From NCBI RefSeq assembly GCF_003217215.1, contig NZ_QJTD01000004.1:62001-126000 (forward strand): a stretch of 64,000 bases of DNA, written 5' to 3'. The position numbers and the translations under genes are program-made. This document shows, piece by piece, positions 34,079 through 42,913 of this stretch. Origin of the DNA: Winogradskyella epiphytica. GTDB lineage: Bacteria; Bacteroidota; Bacteroidia; Flavobacteriales; Flavobacteriaceae. The notes beneath the pieces are model-generated. The model saw nothing but the letters and a program-made list of their open reading frames with translations. It had not been told where the DNA came from and did not search any database. Position 1 is the first letter of the stretch. Every line of letters starts with the position of its first letter.

Positions 34079-35002
34079 TTAGTTTTTCATAAACTTAATT
34101 GTTTCAGAGTGACCATCAACACTCACTTTAGCTAAATATACTCCATCAGTTAAAGACGATAAGTCAATAGATTCAGATGTAGCATTTAAAGATTTCGTAA
34201 GTACATTTTGACCTAACACTGAGTAAATTTCAACGCTAGTCATTGCTGCAGCAGAAGATTCTAAATTAAGTGTTTTAATAGACTTATTATAATTGTGTGT
34301 AAACGTATTATTAGAAAAATCAATAACTGAAAGATCTTCATCATTTATTCTTATGTTATCGACATAGGCATCTCCACCGTAGTTGTCGTGCACAACTCTT
34401 AGTGATTCAATGTCATAATTACTTATTAGAACAGATTGCCCTGCTTCAACGTCATTTACAAAAAAAGTTACGTTAGTTTCTGATACTTCGGCTCTTACAT
34501 TATACCATGTATTAGCAGTCCATGTCCCAATAATTTGAAACGCATCACCTGCTGCATTTAGAACGTTAATATTACCTAAATAGTTAAAATCGACAACCAA
34601 TACGTAATAGCCATCAGTACCATCAGTACCTGTCAAGCCAAATCTAAAATCTGCACCAGTACCATCTTGCTGAGTAGCAAGCATATCAAAAGAAACAGTA
34701 AATGTGGAGTGCGGTATTGGTGTTGCGAAATCATAAAATCCCCCAACTACAGGTCCCTCTTGACCTGGGAATGCAGGCTCATTACCGAACTTAAATGAAT
34801 AAGTACCGTCTGTTGCTTGAGCATCTGTAATCTCTTGGTTAGTAACAAAAGTACCTGGACCAGTACTAGTAGTTTCCCAGCCGTTTTGTGTGTTAATATC
34901 TCCTAAAGAAAAGCCTTCTGAAGCTTCAAAGGAAATAGTTTGTTGTGAAATTGCTGTTAAGCTTACCGCTAAACAAGTGATTAAAAGAGTAATTTTTTTC
35001 AT
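34079..35002 (-). CDS. Secreted protein with type IX sorting domain
   Basis: Predicted surface or secreted protein, 307 residues. The signal peptide covers ~1-19 (ending TAISQ). The central ~200 residues look like a concanavalin/LamG-type beta-sandwich (YDFATPIPHSTFTVSFDML, TWYNVRAEVSETNVTFFVNDVEAG, YGGDAYVDNIRI), a fold often used for glycan binding. The last ~75 residues are a type A T9SS sorting domain: VEIYSVLGQNVLTKSL, IDLSSLTDGVYLAKV and the closing HSETIKFMKN. This supports a T9SS in the organism, consistent with the gld genes. The ligand is unknown. Confidence 0.85.
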   Translation of the reverse strand: MKKITLLITCLAVSLTAISQQTISFEASEGFSLGDINTQNGWETTSTGPGTFVTNQEITDAQATDGTYSFKFGNEPAFPGQEGPVVGGFYDFATPIPHSTFTVSFDMLATQQDGTGADFRFGLTGTDGTDGYYVLVVDFNYLGNINVLNAAGDAFQIIGTWTANTWYNVRAEVSETNVTFFVNDVEAGQSVLISNYDIESLRVVHDNYGGDAYVDNIRINDEDLSVIDFSNNTFTHNYNKSIKTLNLESSAAAMTSVEIYSVLGQNVLTKSLNATSESIDLSSLTDGVYLAKVSVDGHSETIKFMKN

Positions 35003-35132
35003 GTGTATTGGTTTTTTAGTTAATGGTCTAAAGTTACAAATTAATTTGAATCGGAAAACTTATATTGCTATAATTCCTTTTTTAAGAATAAATATTAATA
35101 GAATTCGTAATTTCGCAAGGTTTAAAGCTAAA

Positions 35133-36110
35133 ATGAAAATAACCGAACAAATAAAATTACCTATCGCTTACGAGATGGATCTTTTTGAACAAAAGTTTCA
35201 ACTCTCTATGGCAAGTAAGGTAGCGCTACTGAATCGTATTACTCATTATATTGTTAACCGTAAAGGCAAACAAATGCGACCTATGTTTGTGTTCTTGGTG
35301 GCTAAAATGATGAATAACGGAGAGGTGAGTGAACGCACTTATAGAGGAGCATCGGTTATAGAGTTAATTCATACGGCAACTTTAGTTCACGACGATGTGG
35401 TAGACGATAGCAACCGACGACGTGGATTCTTCTCTATTAATGCTCTTTGGAAAAATAAAATCGCCGTTCTTATTGGTGACTTCCTATTGTCAAAAGGACT
35501 ATTACTTTCTATAGACAATAATGATTTCGACTTGCTTAAAATTATCTCGGTTGCTGTTAGAGAAATGAGTGAAGGTGAATTGCTTCAAATTGAAAAAGCA
35601 AGGCAATTAGATATTACAGAAGATATATACTACGAAATCATAAGACAAAAAACGGCTACTTTAATTGCAGCCTGTTGTAGTTTAGGTGCTGCATCAGTAA
35701 AACCAGACTCGCAAGATGTAGAAACCATGCGAAAGTTTGGAGAATTGATAGGAATGGCTTTTCAGATTAAAGACGACTTATTCGATTATGGCAACGAGGC
35801 TATTGGTAAGCCTACAGGGATAGATATTAAAGAACAAAAGATGACCTTGCCTTTAATTTATGTCTTAAATAACTGCACGAAAAAAGAAAAATCTTGGCTA
35901 ATCAATTCTGTGAAAAATCATAACAAGGATAAAAAACGGGTTAGGGAAGTTATTAAATTTGTGAAAGCCAATGGTGGATTGGATTATGCAGTTTCAAAAA
36001 TGAAAGCTTTCCAAGAGGAGGCATTAGCTATTTTATCAAAATACCCAGATTCACCATATAAAGCGTCACTTAACCTCATGGTTGATTACGTGATAGATAG
36101 AAAAAAATAA
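35133..36110 (+). CDS. Polyprenyl (all-trans) diphosphate synthase
   Basis: Chain-elongating isoprenoid synthase, probably making the octaprenyl-type tail of menaquinone. 325 residues from the ATG at 35133, where MKITEQIKLPIAYEMDLFEQKF begins; upstream in-frame codons would run into the divergent T9SS gene. The first aspartate-rich motif is HDDVVDDSNRRRG and the second is KDDLFDYGNEAIGKPTGID. It also has KGKQMRPMFVF and KTATLIAACC. TAATTTCG at 35108-35115 is a near-match to the -7 box. The chain length cannot be read with confidence. Confidence 0.92.
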   Translation: MKITEQIKLPIAYEMDLFEQKFQLSMASKVALLNRITHYIVNRKGKQMRPMFVFLVAKMMNNGEVSERTYRGASVIELIHTATLVHDDVVDDSNRRRGFFSINALWKNKIAVLIGDFLLSKGLLLSIDNNDFDLLKIISVAVREMSEGELLQIEKARQLDITEDIYYEIIRQKTATLIAACCSLGAASVKPDSQDVETMRKFGELIGMAFQIKDDLFDYGNEAIGKPTGIDIKEQKMTLPLIYVLNNCTKKEKSWLINSVKNHNKDKKRVREVIKFVKANGGLDYAVSKMKAFQEEALAILSKYPDSPYKASLNLMVDYVIDRKK

Positions 36111-36252
36111 TTTCAAGCGACTGAAAATCATTTAGTTGCAAATAATATTGAATTATTTTAACTTCTCAAGCAACCCTTGGTAACAAAATTGCGTCTTTAT
36201 AAATAGAAAGGCTTCTGAAAGCGATGAATGCCACCAGAACTTAAAAAAGACG

Positions 36253-36816
36253 ATGAAAGTTATCCAACTTCATAAAAACGAAACTAAACTTATACAAAGA
36301 GCTGCGAAACAAAATCGCGAAGCACAGCATGTTTTGTATGAGCTTCATTCTCCTAAAATGCTCAGCGTTTGTAGATATTATATCCAAGACGTACAACAGG
36401 CAGAAGAGGTGATGCTTAATGGTTTTTTCAAAGTCTTCAAATATTTAAGCAATTTCAAGAACGAAGGAAGTTTTGAAGGTTGGATAAGACGCATCATGGT
36501 TAGAGAAGCTATTTCCTATTTAAGACAAAAGAAATCCATTGAATTTGCAACGGAAGATGATTATTTAGAGCATGATTCTTTCAATAATATTAATACCAAT
36601 ATCGAGTTGGCAGAGATACAGCAAGTCATTGATGGTTTGCCTGAAGGCTACCGGATGGTATTTGTTATGTATGCCATAGAAGGTTATAAGCATAATGAGA
36701 TTGCGGTGCTTTTAAATATATCCGAAGGTACATCTAAGTCGCAATTGTTTAAAGCAAGACAAATGCTTCAAAAAAGAATAACAGAATTAAATAGCAACAG
36801 TTATGTCACCAATTAA
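36253..36816 (+). CDS. ECF-type RNA polymerase sigma factor
   Basis: 187 residues. Region 2 covers ~20-90 (AQHVLYELHSPKMLSVCRYYIQDV split, FFKVFKYLSNFKNEGSFEGWIRRIMVREAISYLR). Region 4 covers ~125-180 (GLPEGYRMVFVMYAIEGYKHNEIAVLLNISEGTSKSQLFKARQML, written here in abbreviated form). There is no region 3 and no N-terminal sensor. The following gene overlaps its end by 14 bases, and an outer-membrane barrel gene comes third, so the three probably form one operon. A regulator-target-anchor arrangement is inferred. The signal is unknown. Confidence 0.9.
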   Translation: MKVIQLHKNETKLIQRAAKQNREAQHVLYELHSPKMLSVCRYYIQDVQQAEEVMLNGFFKVFKYLSNFKNEGSFEGWIRRIMVREAISYLRQKKSIEFATEDDYLEHDSFNNINTNIELAEIQQVIDGLPEGYRMVFVMYAIEGYKHNEIAVLLNISEGTSKSQLFKARQMLQKRITELNSNSYVTN

Positions 36817-37588
36817 GTTTGAAGAAAATATAAAGGACAAGCTCGAAAAACGTAGCTTATCTCCGTCAGCAGATAGTTGGTCAAAATTGGCTGAGCGCTT
36901 GGATGCTGAAGAGAAATCATCGAAAGGGCCACTATTTTGGTGGTTGAGTGTCGCTGCAGGTTTACTGATTATGATGGCTATAGCTGTACAGTTTTTTAGC
37001 ATGGATGAAAGTGATCAGGTATCACCTCAAGTTGTAGAGGATACGAAAACGGAAATTCAAAAGGAGATTAAAATTGAGGATTCATTGCCCGAAAAATCAA
37101 TTCAATTAGTGGAGGAAAAGGTGAAGACTAATGAAGAGCAAGAATTGCTATCTATTCAGAAGGAATCTCAAATTAAAGATTACAAAAAAGAAATTCAGGG
37201 AGAGTTTAAAGCAGAAACCAAATTAGTCAATCAAAAGGCTTCAGATTCAAACATAATTCAATTATCTAAAGAAGAATTGCTAGAAAAAGAAACACAAGAT
37301 TTATTAGAAGAAGCTATAATGAATAATGCTATAGCCAATGCTTTTAAAGAGATAAAATCTGAAAATATCGCAGTTTCGGATGAAGAGATAGATTCCTTAT
37401 TAAAAATAGCGAGTAAAGAATTGTTTAAAGAAAGATTGCAGTCTGAAACAACAAGAACCGTTGATGCAGATGCTTTATTAAGAAGTGTAGAAGACGAAAT
37501 GGGTCAATCTTTCAGAAGTAGAGTATTTGAGGCCTTAAAAGAAAGTTATGAAACTATTAGGACCGCAGTTGCAGATCGAAATAATTAA
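36803..37588 (+). CDS. Single-pass membrane protein, possible anti-sigma factor
   Basis: 261 residues: a cytoplasmic N-terminus of ~45 residues (DSWSKLAERLDAEEKSSKG), one membrane helix at ~48-68 (WWLSVAAGLLIMMAIAVQFF), then a long Lys/Glu-rich, helix-forming extracytoplasmic part. Translational overlap with the sigma gene and an N-in single-helix topology fit an anti-sigma factor, but there is no zinc-binding HxxxCxxC motif, so this is inference only. I do not recognise the C-terminal part (SFRSRVFEALKESYETIRTAV). Confidence 0.65.
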   Translation: MSPIKFEENIKDKLEKRSLSPSADSWSKLAERLDAEEKSSKGPLFWWLSVAAGLLIMMAIAVQFFSMDESDQVSPQVVEDTKTEIQKEIKIEDSLPEKSIQLVEEKVKTNEEQELLSIQKESQIKDYKKEIQGEFKAETKLVNQKASDSNIIQLSKEELLEKETQDLLEEAIMNNAIANAFKEIKSENIAVSDEEIDSLLKIASKELFKERLQSETTRTVDADALLRSVEDEMGQSFRSRVFEALKESYETIRTAVADRNN

Positions 37589-37625
37589 AATTCATCAATA
37601 ATCATCAATCAAAAAACGAACAATT

Positions 37626-38735
37626 ATGAACACAATTACAAAATTAGTAGTGTACTTGGTTTTAAGCTTGTCATTCACAAGTTTATCAGCTCAAACAAAG
37701 GCTGCAGATTCTATTCGAAAAGCTGAAATCAATCAAAAGATTAGTGCTTTGGAAGAAAAAAAATCTAAAATCGAAGAAGAAGAAAAGGAAAGTTTAAAAA
37801 CTAAAATATCTATCATCAATAAGCGTTTAGACGCGGGTGAAATAACGGCCGAACAAGCTGAGAATCTAAAGAAAGAAGCGGCAAAAGTAGCCGCGCTTAA
37901 TATTGAAAATAGAAGAGATATACTAGATAAGCAAATAGCACTTTTACAACGAAACGCTAACGAAGCAGGCCTATATGTAAAGTCAGATACCGAAACGGAT
38001 GGCTATCTTTTTAGAATAGGAGGGAGTAAAGATAATAGGGGTGACAGTTTTTTCTATCTGGGAGAAAAATCAAAAGATAAGCTAAGAAAGTATGATTTAA
38101 GAACATCTACTGATGTTGTATTTGCCATAGGATTTAATAATGCTATAATCGAAGGCCAAAAACTGGACGATTCTCCATATAAAATAGGCGGATCTGGATT
38201 CATAGAACTAGGATATGCTTGGAAAACCAGAATCTTAGAAAACAGTAATTTCTTCAGATTGAAATATGGATTTTCGTTACAGTGGAACAAGCTAAATATT
38301 AAGAATAATAACTATTTGGTTAATAACGATGGCACTATTGAGCTAGAGGAGTTTCCTATGAACTTAAAAAAAGCAAAATTTAGAACCACTAATTTGGTGT
38401 TCCCAATGCATATAGAATTTGGACCATCTGAAAAGATTGAAGGCGACCATTATTTTAGGTATTCAACCCATAAAAAGCTCAAAATAGGTTTAGGTGGGTA
38501 TGCAGGAATAAATTTGGCTAATGTTCAAAAACTTAAATACAAGCAAGATGGAGACCGAGAGAAAGAAAAACAAAAGGATGAATTTGAAGCGAGTGATTTT
38601 ATCTATGGACTAAGTGGGTATGTGTCCTTGGGAGATGTTGCATTATATGTGAAGTACGATTTAAATCCAATATTTAAAAATCAAGCTATAGACCAGAATA
38701 ATATTTCTGTAGGTTTACGATTCGATATGGATTAA
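37626..38735 (+). CDS. Outer-membrane beta-barrel protein with N-terminal coiled coil
   Basis: 369 residues. The signal peptide ends near residue 23 (TSLSAQ). Residues ~25-110 are strongly charged and heptad-like (EINQKISALEEKKSKIEEEE, then AEQAENLKKEAAKVAALNIE), a predicted periplasmic coiled coil. Residues ~130-369 show alternating amphipathic strands ending in DQNNISVGLRFDMD, a porin-type end. Third gene of the ECF sigma operon. A coiled coil on the periplasmic side of a barrel could reach the membrane protein encoded just upstream. Confidence 0.68.
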   Translation: MNTITKLVVYLVLSLSFTSLSAQTKAADSIRKAEINQKISALEEKKSKIEEEEKESLKTKISIINKRLDAGEITAEQAENLKKEAAKVAALNIENRRDILDKQIALLQRNANEAGLYVKSDTETDGYLFRIGGSKDNRGDSFFYLGEKSKDKLRKYDLRTSTDVVFAIGFNNAIIEGQKLDDSPYKIGGSGFIELGYAWKTRILENSNFFRLKYGFSLQWNKLNIKNNNYLVNNDGTIELEEFPMNLKKAKFRTTNLVFPMHIEFGPSEKIEGDHYFRYSTHKKLKIGLGGYAGINLANVQKLKYKQDGDREKEKQKDEFEASDFIYGLSGYVSLGDVALYVKYDLNPIFKNQAIDQNNISVGLRFDMD

Positions 38736-38756
38736 ATAAAACAATGTGTTAAACTT

Positions 38757-38795
38757 AAAAAAGCCTTGGTCTAAATTAGATTGAGGCTTCTTTTT
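38757..38795. terminator. Bidirectional terminator between the barrel gene and the SMR gene
   Basis: AAGCCT-tgg-TCTAA pairs with TTAGA-ttg-AGGCTT, with A-rich sequence before and CTTTTT after. Convergent genes flank it. Confidence 0.7.
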
Positions 38796-38800
38796 ATGTT

Positions 38801-39127
38801 TCAATTTGATACGAACTTAAGTCCAACGATTGAAACGATTAGAGTCGTTATAAAAAATAACCGCCAAAACGTAGCGGGTTCCTTAAATATAAATATGCCA
38901 ATGAGTACTGTGCCAACCGCTCCGATACCTGTCCATACGGCATATGCAGTTCCAATCGGAAGTTCTTGTGTCACTTTTACAAGAAGTAGCATACTTATAG
39001 CCAAGCATATCAAAAAGCCAACATACCAATAGCTAGCTTCAGTTCCAGTGGCTTCTTTGGCTTTTCCTAAGCAAGCGGCAAAAGCGACCTCAAATAAGCC
39101 TGCAATTATCAATAATATCCAATTCAT
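38801..39127 (-). CDS. Small multidrug resistance (SMR) family exporter, SugE/Gdx-like
   Basis: 108 residues with four membrane helices and the SMR glutamate in helix 1 (LLIIAGLFEVAFAACLGKA). The segment PIGTAYAVWTGIGAVGTVLIGIFIFKE matches the Gdx/SugE branch, whose characterised members export guanidinium, rather than the EmrE branch. Functions as a dimer in the inner membrane, driven by protons. I looked at the upstream sequence for a guanidine riboswitch and saw none. It is transcribed alone. Confidence 0.87.
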   Translation of the reverse strand: MNWILLIIAGLFEVAFAACLGKAKEATGTEASYWYVGFLICLAISMLLLVKVTQELPIGTAYAVWTGIGAVGTVLIGIFIFKEPATFWRLFFITTLIVSIVGLKFVSN

Positions 39128-39348
39128 CCTGATATTGTTATTTCATAAGATTTAATTAATTTCTAAACGAAGTTCGTGTTTTAATCAAGATTAACAAATT
39201 ACTTTACGGCTTAAATTTTAAATACAAATTGTTTTATCTTAAATTTACCCACATTCCAATAGAGTGGAAAACGTTTTATAATTTCCGAATAAATTTAAAA
39301 AGATGCTTGCTTTAGATTCTACCCATAAACAGGCAAAATAATAGATAT

Positions 39349-41313
39349 ATGATTTCACAAAATTCCATAGCACAAGTGTTTGAAACTGCTCGCGTAGAAG
39401 AGGTTATTGGTGATTTTGTTCAATTAAAAAAATCGGGAAGTAACTTCAAAGGATTAAGTCCATTTAGCGATGAACGTTCCCCTAGTTTTATGGTGTCTCC
39501 TGTAAAACAGATTTGGAAAGATTTTTCGAGTGGCAAAGGTGGAAATGCGGTGACCTTTTTAATGGAACATGAGCATTTTACGTATCCCGAAGCAATCCGA
39601 TATCTGGCTAAGAAATATAATATTGAATTAGAGGAAACTGAACGAACTGATGAGGAAAAAGCTCAGGCAGATACTCGAGAAAGTTTGTATCTAGTAAGTG
39701 AATATGCGAATACATATTTTCAAAAAATTCTTCATCATACAGATCAAGGAAAAGCCATTGGTTTAAGTTATTTTAAAGAGAGAGGGTTTACTGAGGAAAC
39801 CATTAAAAAATTTCAATTAGGTTACTCCTTAGATGAATGGCAAGCCTTTACAGACGATGCTTTAGGAAAAGGCTATCAGATAGAGTTTTTAGAGCAAACA
39901 GGTTTAACTATTGTTAAAGGCGAAAAGCGTTTCGACAGATTTAAAGGCAGAGTTATGTTTCCAATTCATAGTATGAGTGGACGAATTCTAGGTTTTGGAG
40001 GTCGAATTTTAATCAACAATAAAAAAGCGGCGAAATATCTAAACTCGCCTGAAAGTGAAATCTATCATAAGAGTAAAATTTTATATGGTCTGTTTCATGC
40101 CAAACAAAGTATTGCTAAAGAAGATAATTGTTATCTGGTAGAAGGTTATACGGATGTGATTCAGTTTCACCAAACAGGAATTACAAATGTGGTGTCGTCT
40201 TCAGGAACGGCCTTATCACCAGATCAAATTCGCTTAATTAACAGACTTACTAATAATATTACGGTCTTGTTTGATGGTGATGCGGCAGGTATTAGAGCGT
40301 CTATTCGTGGTATAGATTTAATATTAGAGCAAGGCGTTAATGTAAAGATTTGCTTATTCCCTGATGGCGAAGACCCAGATAGTTTTGCGAAATCAAATAC
40401 CTTAGAAGAACTTTCAACTTATCTTAATGAAAATGCGACTGACTTTATTCAGTTTAAAGCCTCTTTATTAGTAAGAGAAGCTAATAATGATCCCATTAAG
40501 AAGGCTGAAACCATTCGAGAAATTGTAAATAGTATTGCTAAAATTCCCGATCAAATTAAACGTGAAGTTTATATTCAGGAATGCGCGAGAATAATGGATA
40601 TCAGTGAAAATGTACTATTTAGTACGTTAGCGCAAATCAATAAGAAGGAGACGGCCGAAGCAAGTAAGTCGTATAAGCCTGCTCAACCTGCCTTTCAAGT
40701 TGTAAAGAATGAAGAGCAGTCCAAACCAAAAATTGATGTTCAGTACCAATTGGAACGTAAAATTATTGAAATTCTAATGCTTTATGGTGACAGAACAGAA
40801 GAGTTTGAAGATTTGGTCATGCAAGAAGATGAAGCCACGGGAGAATTAATTTTAGAGCCAACAAAACATGAAGCACGCGTATTTGAGAAAGTGTATTTAG
40901 ATCTTCAAGAGGATGAAATGGAATTTACTAACCCGCAGTTTAAAGTGCTTTATTATTCAATTATAGATAAGTTAAATCAAGACGAAGATTTTTCAACTAA
41001 AAACTTCATTAATCAACTCGATCAAGACGCTGCAAGTTTAATTACAAGTATTTTGATGGAGGATGAGCGTTATAACTTGCACGACTGGGAGCGAAATCAA
41101 ATTGTACCTAAAGAAAAGAAAGACTCAGTACCACAGTTAGTGAGTCAAACTATTTTAAGCTTAAGATGTCATCTTATAGATAAAAAGGTAGCTGAATATA
41201 AGAATGAGACCTTAAAGGAAGATGCCGATTTACGTATCATTATCGAAGATGTTAAAGAGTATTTAGGGCTTAAAATGCTTTTATCCCGAAAATTAGGTAA
41301 AGTAGTAAGCTAA
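39349..41313 (+). CDS. dnaG: DNA primase with a zinc-site-lacking N-terminal domain
   Basis: Makes RNA primers for DNA replication. It has an N-terminal CHC2-like domain (~1-95), a primase core and TOPRIM (~120-360: KGRVMFPIHSMSGRILGFGGR, YLVEGYTDVIQFHQTG, VLFDGDAAGIRAS) and a C-terminal helicase-binding region. The 654 residues are normal. In the CHC2 domain the four zinc ligands are all replaced: GLSPFSDERSP has Ser37 and Ser40 where Cys and His are expected, and WKDFSSGKGG has Asp58 and Ser61 for the two Cys. The surrounding fold residues are kept, so the domain probably folds without zinc. Confidence 0.95.
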   Translation: MISQNSIAQVFETARVEEVIGDFVQLKKSGSNFKGLSPFSDERSPSFMVSPVKQIWKDFSSGKGGNAVTFLMEHEHFTYPEAIRYLAKKYNIELEETERTDEEKAQADTRESLYLVSEYANTYFQKILHHTDQGKAIGLSYFKERGFTEETIKKFQLGYSLDEWQAFTDDALGKGYQIEFLEQTGLTIVKGEKRFDRFKGRVMFPIHSMSGRILGFGGRILINNKKAAKYLNSPESEIYHKSKILYGLFHAKQSIAKEDNCYLVEGYTDVIQFHQTGITNVVSSSGTALSPDQIRLINRLTNNITVLFDGDAAGIRASIRGIDLILEQGVNVKICLFPDGEDPDSFAKSNTLEELSTYLNENATDFIQFKASLLVREANNDPIKKAETIREIVNSIAKIPDQIKREVYIQECARIMDISENVLFSTLAQINKKETAEASKSYKPAQPAFQVVKNEEQSKPKIDVQYQLERKIIEILMLYGDRTEEFEDLVMQEDEATGELILEPTKHEARVFEKVYLDLQEDEMEFTNPQFKVLYYSIIDKLNQDEDFSTKNFINQLDQDAASLITSILMEDERYNLHDWERNQIVPKEKKDSVPQLVSQTILSLRCHLIDKKVAEYKNETLKEDADLRIIIEDVKEYLGLKMLLSRKLGKVVS

Positions 41314-41320
41314 ATTCTAT

Positions 41321-41950
41321 TTATGTTAGATTGTGATGTTTTGCTTGATGTATTAAATCAACAATATTAGTGACATTTAGCTTTTTAAATAGTCTTGCTT
41401 TATAAGTGCTTACCGTCTTTTCATTAATATCTAGCTCTTGAGCGACTTCTTTATTCTTTCTGCCGATGGACAGCAATTTTAAAACTTCAACTTCTCTAGT
41501 GGATAATTTCTTAAACATTCTACTTCTACTCTTACGCGTGTCTTCGTAACGATAATGTTTATCCATTTTTTCACTGAGTGAAATTTCACCGATGATAATT
41601 TTTCTAATAGCTGCTTCGATCTCTTCTACACTTGCAGTTTTATGCAAGTAACCTGAAGCGCCTGCTTTAAGTGTGCTGATAGCGTAAATCTCTTCTGGTT
41701 GGTGACTAAACATCAACACATTTACGGATTTATTTTCATTTTTAATAGCTCTAAGAGCTGTGATTCCGTTTAGTTCTGGTAAGTCAACTTCTGAAATTAT
41801 GACATCAACCTCATGGTTTCTCATAAATTCGAAAATTTCGATTCCACTACTTAAACTTCCTACAATTTTAAGGTCTGGTTTACTACTTAAAAATAGTTCT
41901 AATCCCTTCCGGACGATGGGATGACTGTCTACAATTAATATCTTTGTCAT
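41321..41950 (-). CDS. LuxR/NarL-family response regulator with atypical receiver
   Basis: 209 residues: receiver domain at ~1-120 and LuxR-type HTH at ~143-205 (KLSTREVEVLKLLSIGRKNKEVAQELDINEKTVSTYKARLFKKL). The phospho-acceptor position carries Glu54 in IISEVDLPELNG, where Asp is expected, and the acidic pocket is IVDSHP with a single Asp8. The switch lysine is present in GYLHKTAS. No histidine kinase is adjacent. The glutamate may mimic the phosphorylated state, so DNA binding could be phosphorylation-independent. The target genes are unknown. Confidence 0.88.
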   Translation of the reverse strand: MTKILIVDSHPIVRKGLELFLSSKPDLKIVGSLSSGIEIFEFMRNHEVDVIISEVDLPELNGITALRAIKNENKSVNVLMFSHQPEEIYAISTLKAGASGYLHKTASVEEIEAAIRKIIIGEISLSEKMDKHYRYEDTRKSRSRMFKKLSTREVEVLKLLSIGRKNKEVAQELDINEKTVSTYKARLFKKLNVTNIVDLIHQAKHHNLT

Positions 41951-41970
41951 GGCAATAATATTTAGAAATA

Positions 41971-41992
41971 GGTTTGGGTTAGGGTTTGGGGG
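41971..41992 (+). other. G-rich telomere-like tract upstream of the response regulator
   Basis: GG-TTT-GGG-TTA-GGG-TTT-GGGGG gives four G-runs with 3-base loops, enough for a two-layer G-quadruplex, which is unusual in such AT-rich DNA. It lies 21 bases from the start codon of the minus-strand regulator, on its non-coding strand. Confidence 0.35.
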
Positions 41993-42120
41993 TGCTTTTT
42001 CTTTTAGCTCGGGTAGGCTAGCTGAAAATTAAAATCTATTCGAAATACTTCGTGAGGTTCTACATACAAAAATACAATAAATTCAATGAATAGTTGTTAT
42101 TATTTTGATAAATTCAATAA

Positions 42121-42909
42121 TTATTTTAAATCACTAGGAATTTCGCAAATTGGTATAGGGTCCATTTTATGTTTATTTGAATTATTGTATCTATTATAAA
42201 TTTTAAGAACTTCACGTTTTCTACCTTCAAAATCGGATATTGTTTTACCTTCTTCTATAACTTTCATGGCCCATTCTAATTCTGGGTAAGAAGCGCCAAT
42301 TTGATCTTCATCACTTCGGGAATCTCCGAATAATCCATCGCTCGGTGCAGCCTTCATAATCGAATTAGGGACATTTAAAAATTGACCTAATTCGTATACT
42401 TCAGACTTCATTAAATCGGCAATTGGACTCAAGTCAACACCACCATCACCATATTTTGTGTAAAATCCAACGCCGAAATCTTCAACTTTATTTCCCGTGC
42501 CTGCTACTAAGAGACCTTTTAGTCCCGCGTAATAGTAGAGAGTGGTCATTCTCAAGCGAGCTCTGGTATTGGCTAGTGCCATATCAACTGTAGCTTGATT
42601 CCCGTCTAGACTTACTTCAGTTTTAAATTCTTCAAAGACAGGTGTTAGGTCAACTCTAATATCAGTAACATTAGAAAAGTTAGATTTTAAGAACGAAATA
42701 TGTTCTTGAGCTCTGGTGACATGACTCGCTGCCTGATGAATCGGCATCTCTATACACAAAAGGTCTAATCCTGTTTTTGCGCAAAGTGTTGAAGTCACTG
42801 CTGAATCTATACCGCCAGAAATACCAATGACAAAGCCATTAACTCCGGCGTTGGTGGCATAGTCTTTAAGCCAACCTACGATATGTTCTATAACCTTTTC
42901 CGTTTGCAT
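42121..42909 (-). CDS. nadE: NAD+ synthetase
   Basis: Amidates nicotinic acid adenine dinucleotide to NAD+. I use the ATG at 42909 (MQTEKVIEHIVGWLKDY), giving 262 residues, the size of ammonia-dependent NadE with no glutaminase domain. It shows the PP-loop GISGGIDSAVTS, ANTRARLRMTTLYYYA, GTGNKVEDFGVGFYTKYGDGGVD, PIADLMKSEVYELG and SDGLFGDSRSDEDQIG. A minus-strand -7 box at 42952-42959 gives a leader of ~36 bases. It diverges from gldB, as in other flavobacteria. Confidence 0.95.
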   Translation of the reverse strand: MQTEKVIEHIVGWLKDYATNAGVNGFVIGISGGIDSAVTSTLCAKTGLDLLCIEMPIHQAASHVTRAQEHISFLKSNFSNVTDIRVDLTPVFEEFKTEVSLDGNQATVDMALANTRARLRMTTLYYYAGLKGLLVAGTGNKVEDFGVGFYTKYGDGGVDLSPIADLMKSEVYELGQFLNVPNSIMKAAPSDGLFGDSRSDEDQIGASYPELEWAMKVIEEGKTISDFEGRKREVLKIYNRYNNSNKHKMDPIPICEIPSDLK

Positions 42910-42913
42910 AATA

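Noticed and set aside
34890..35132. N-terminal extension of the polyprenyl synthase
   Set aside because: It would overlap the divergent T9SS gene, including its signal peptide region; the family start is at 35133.
39128..39240. Guanidine riboswitch before the SMR exporter
   Set aside because: Looked for paired ACGR hairpin loops or a ykkC-like fold; only a minimal ACGAA/TTCGT palindrome was found.
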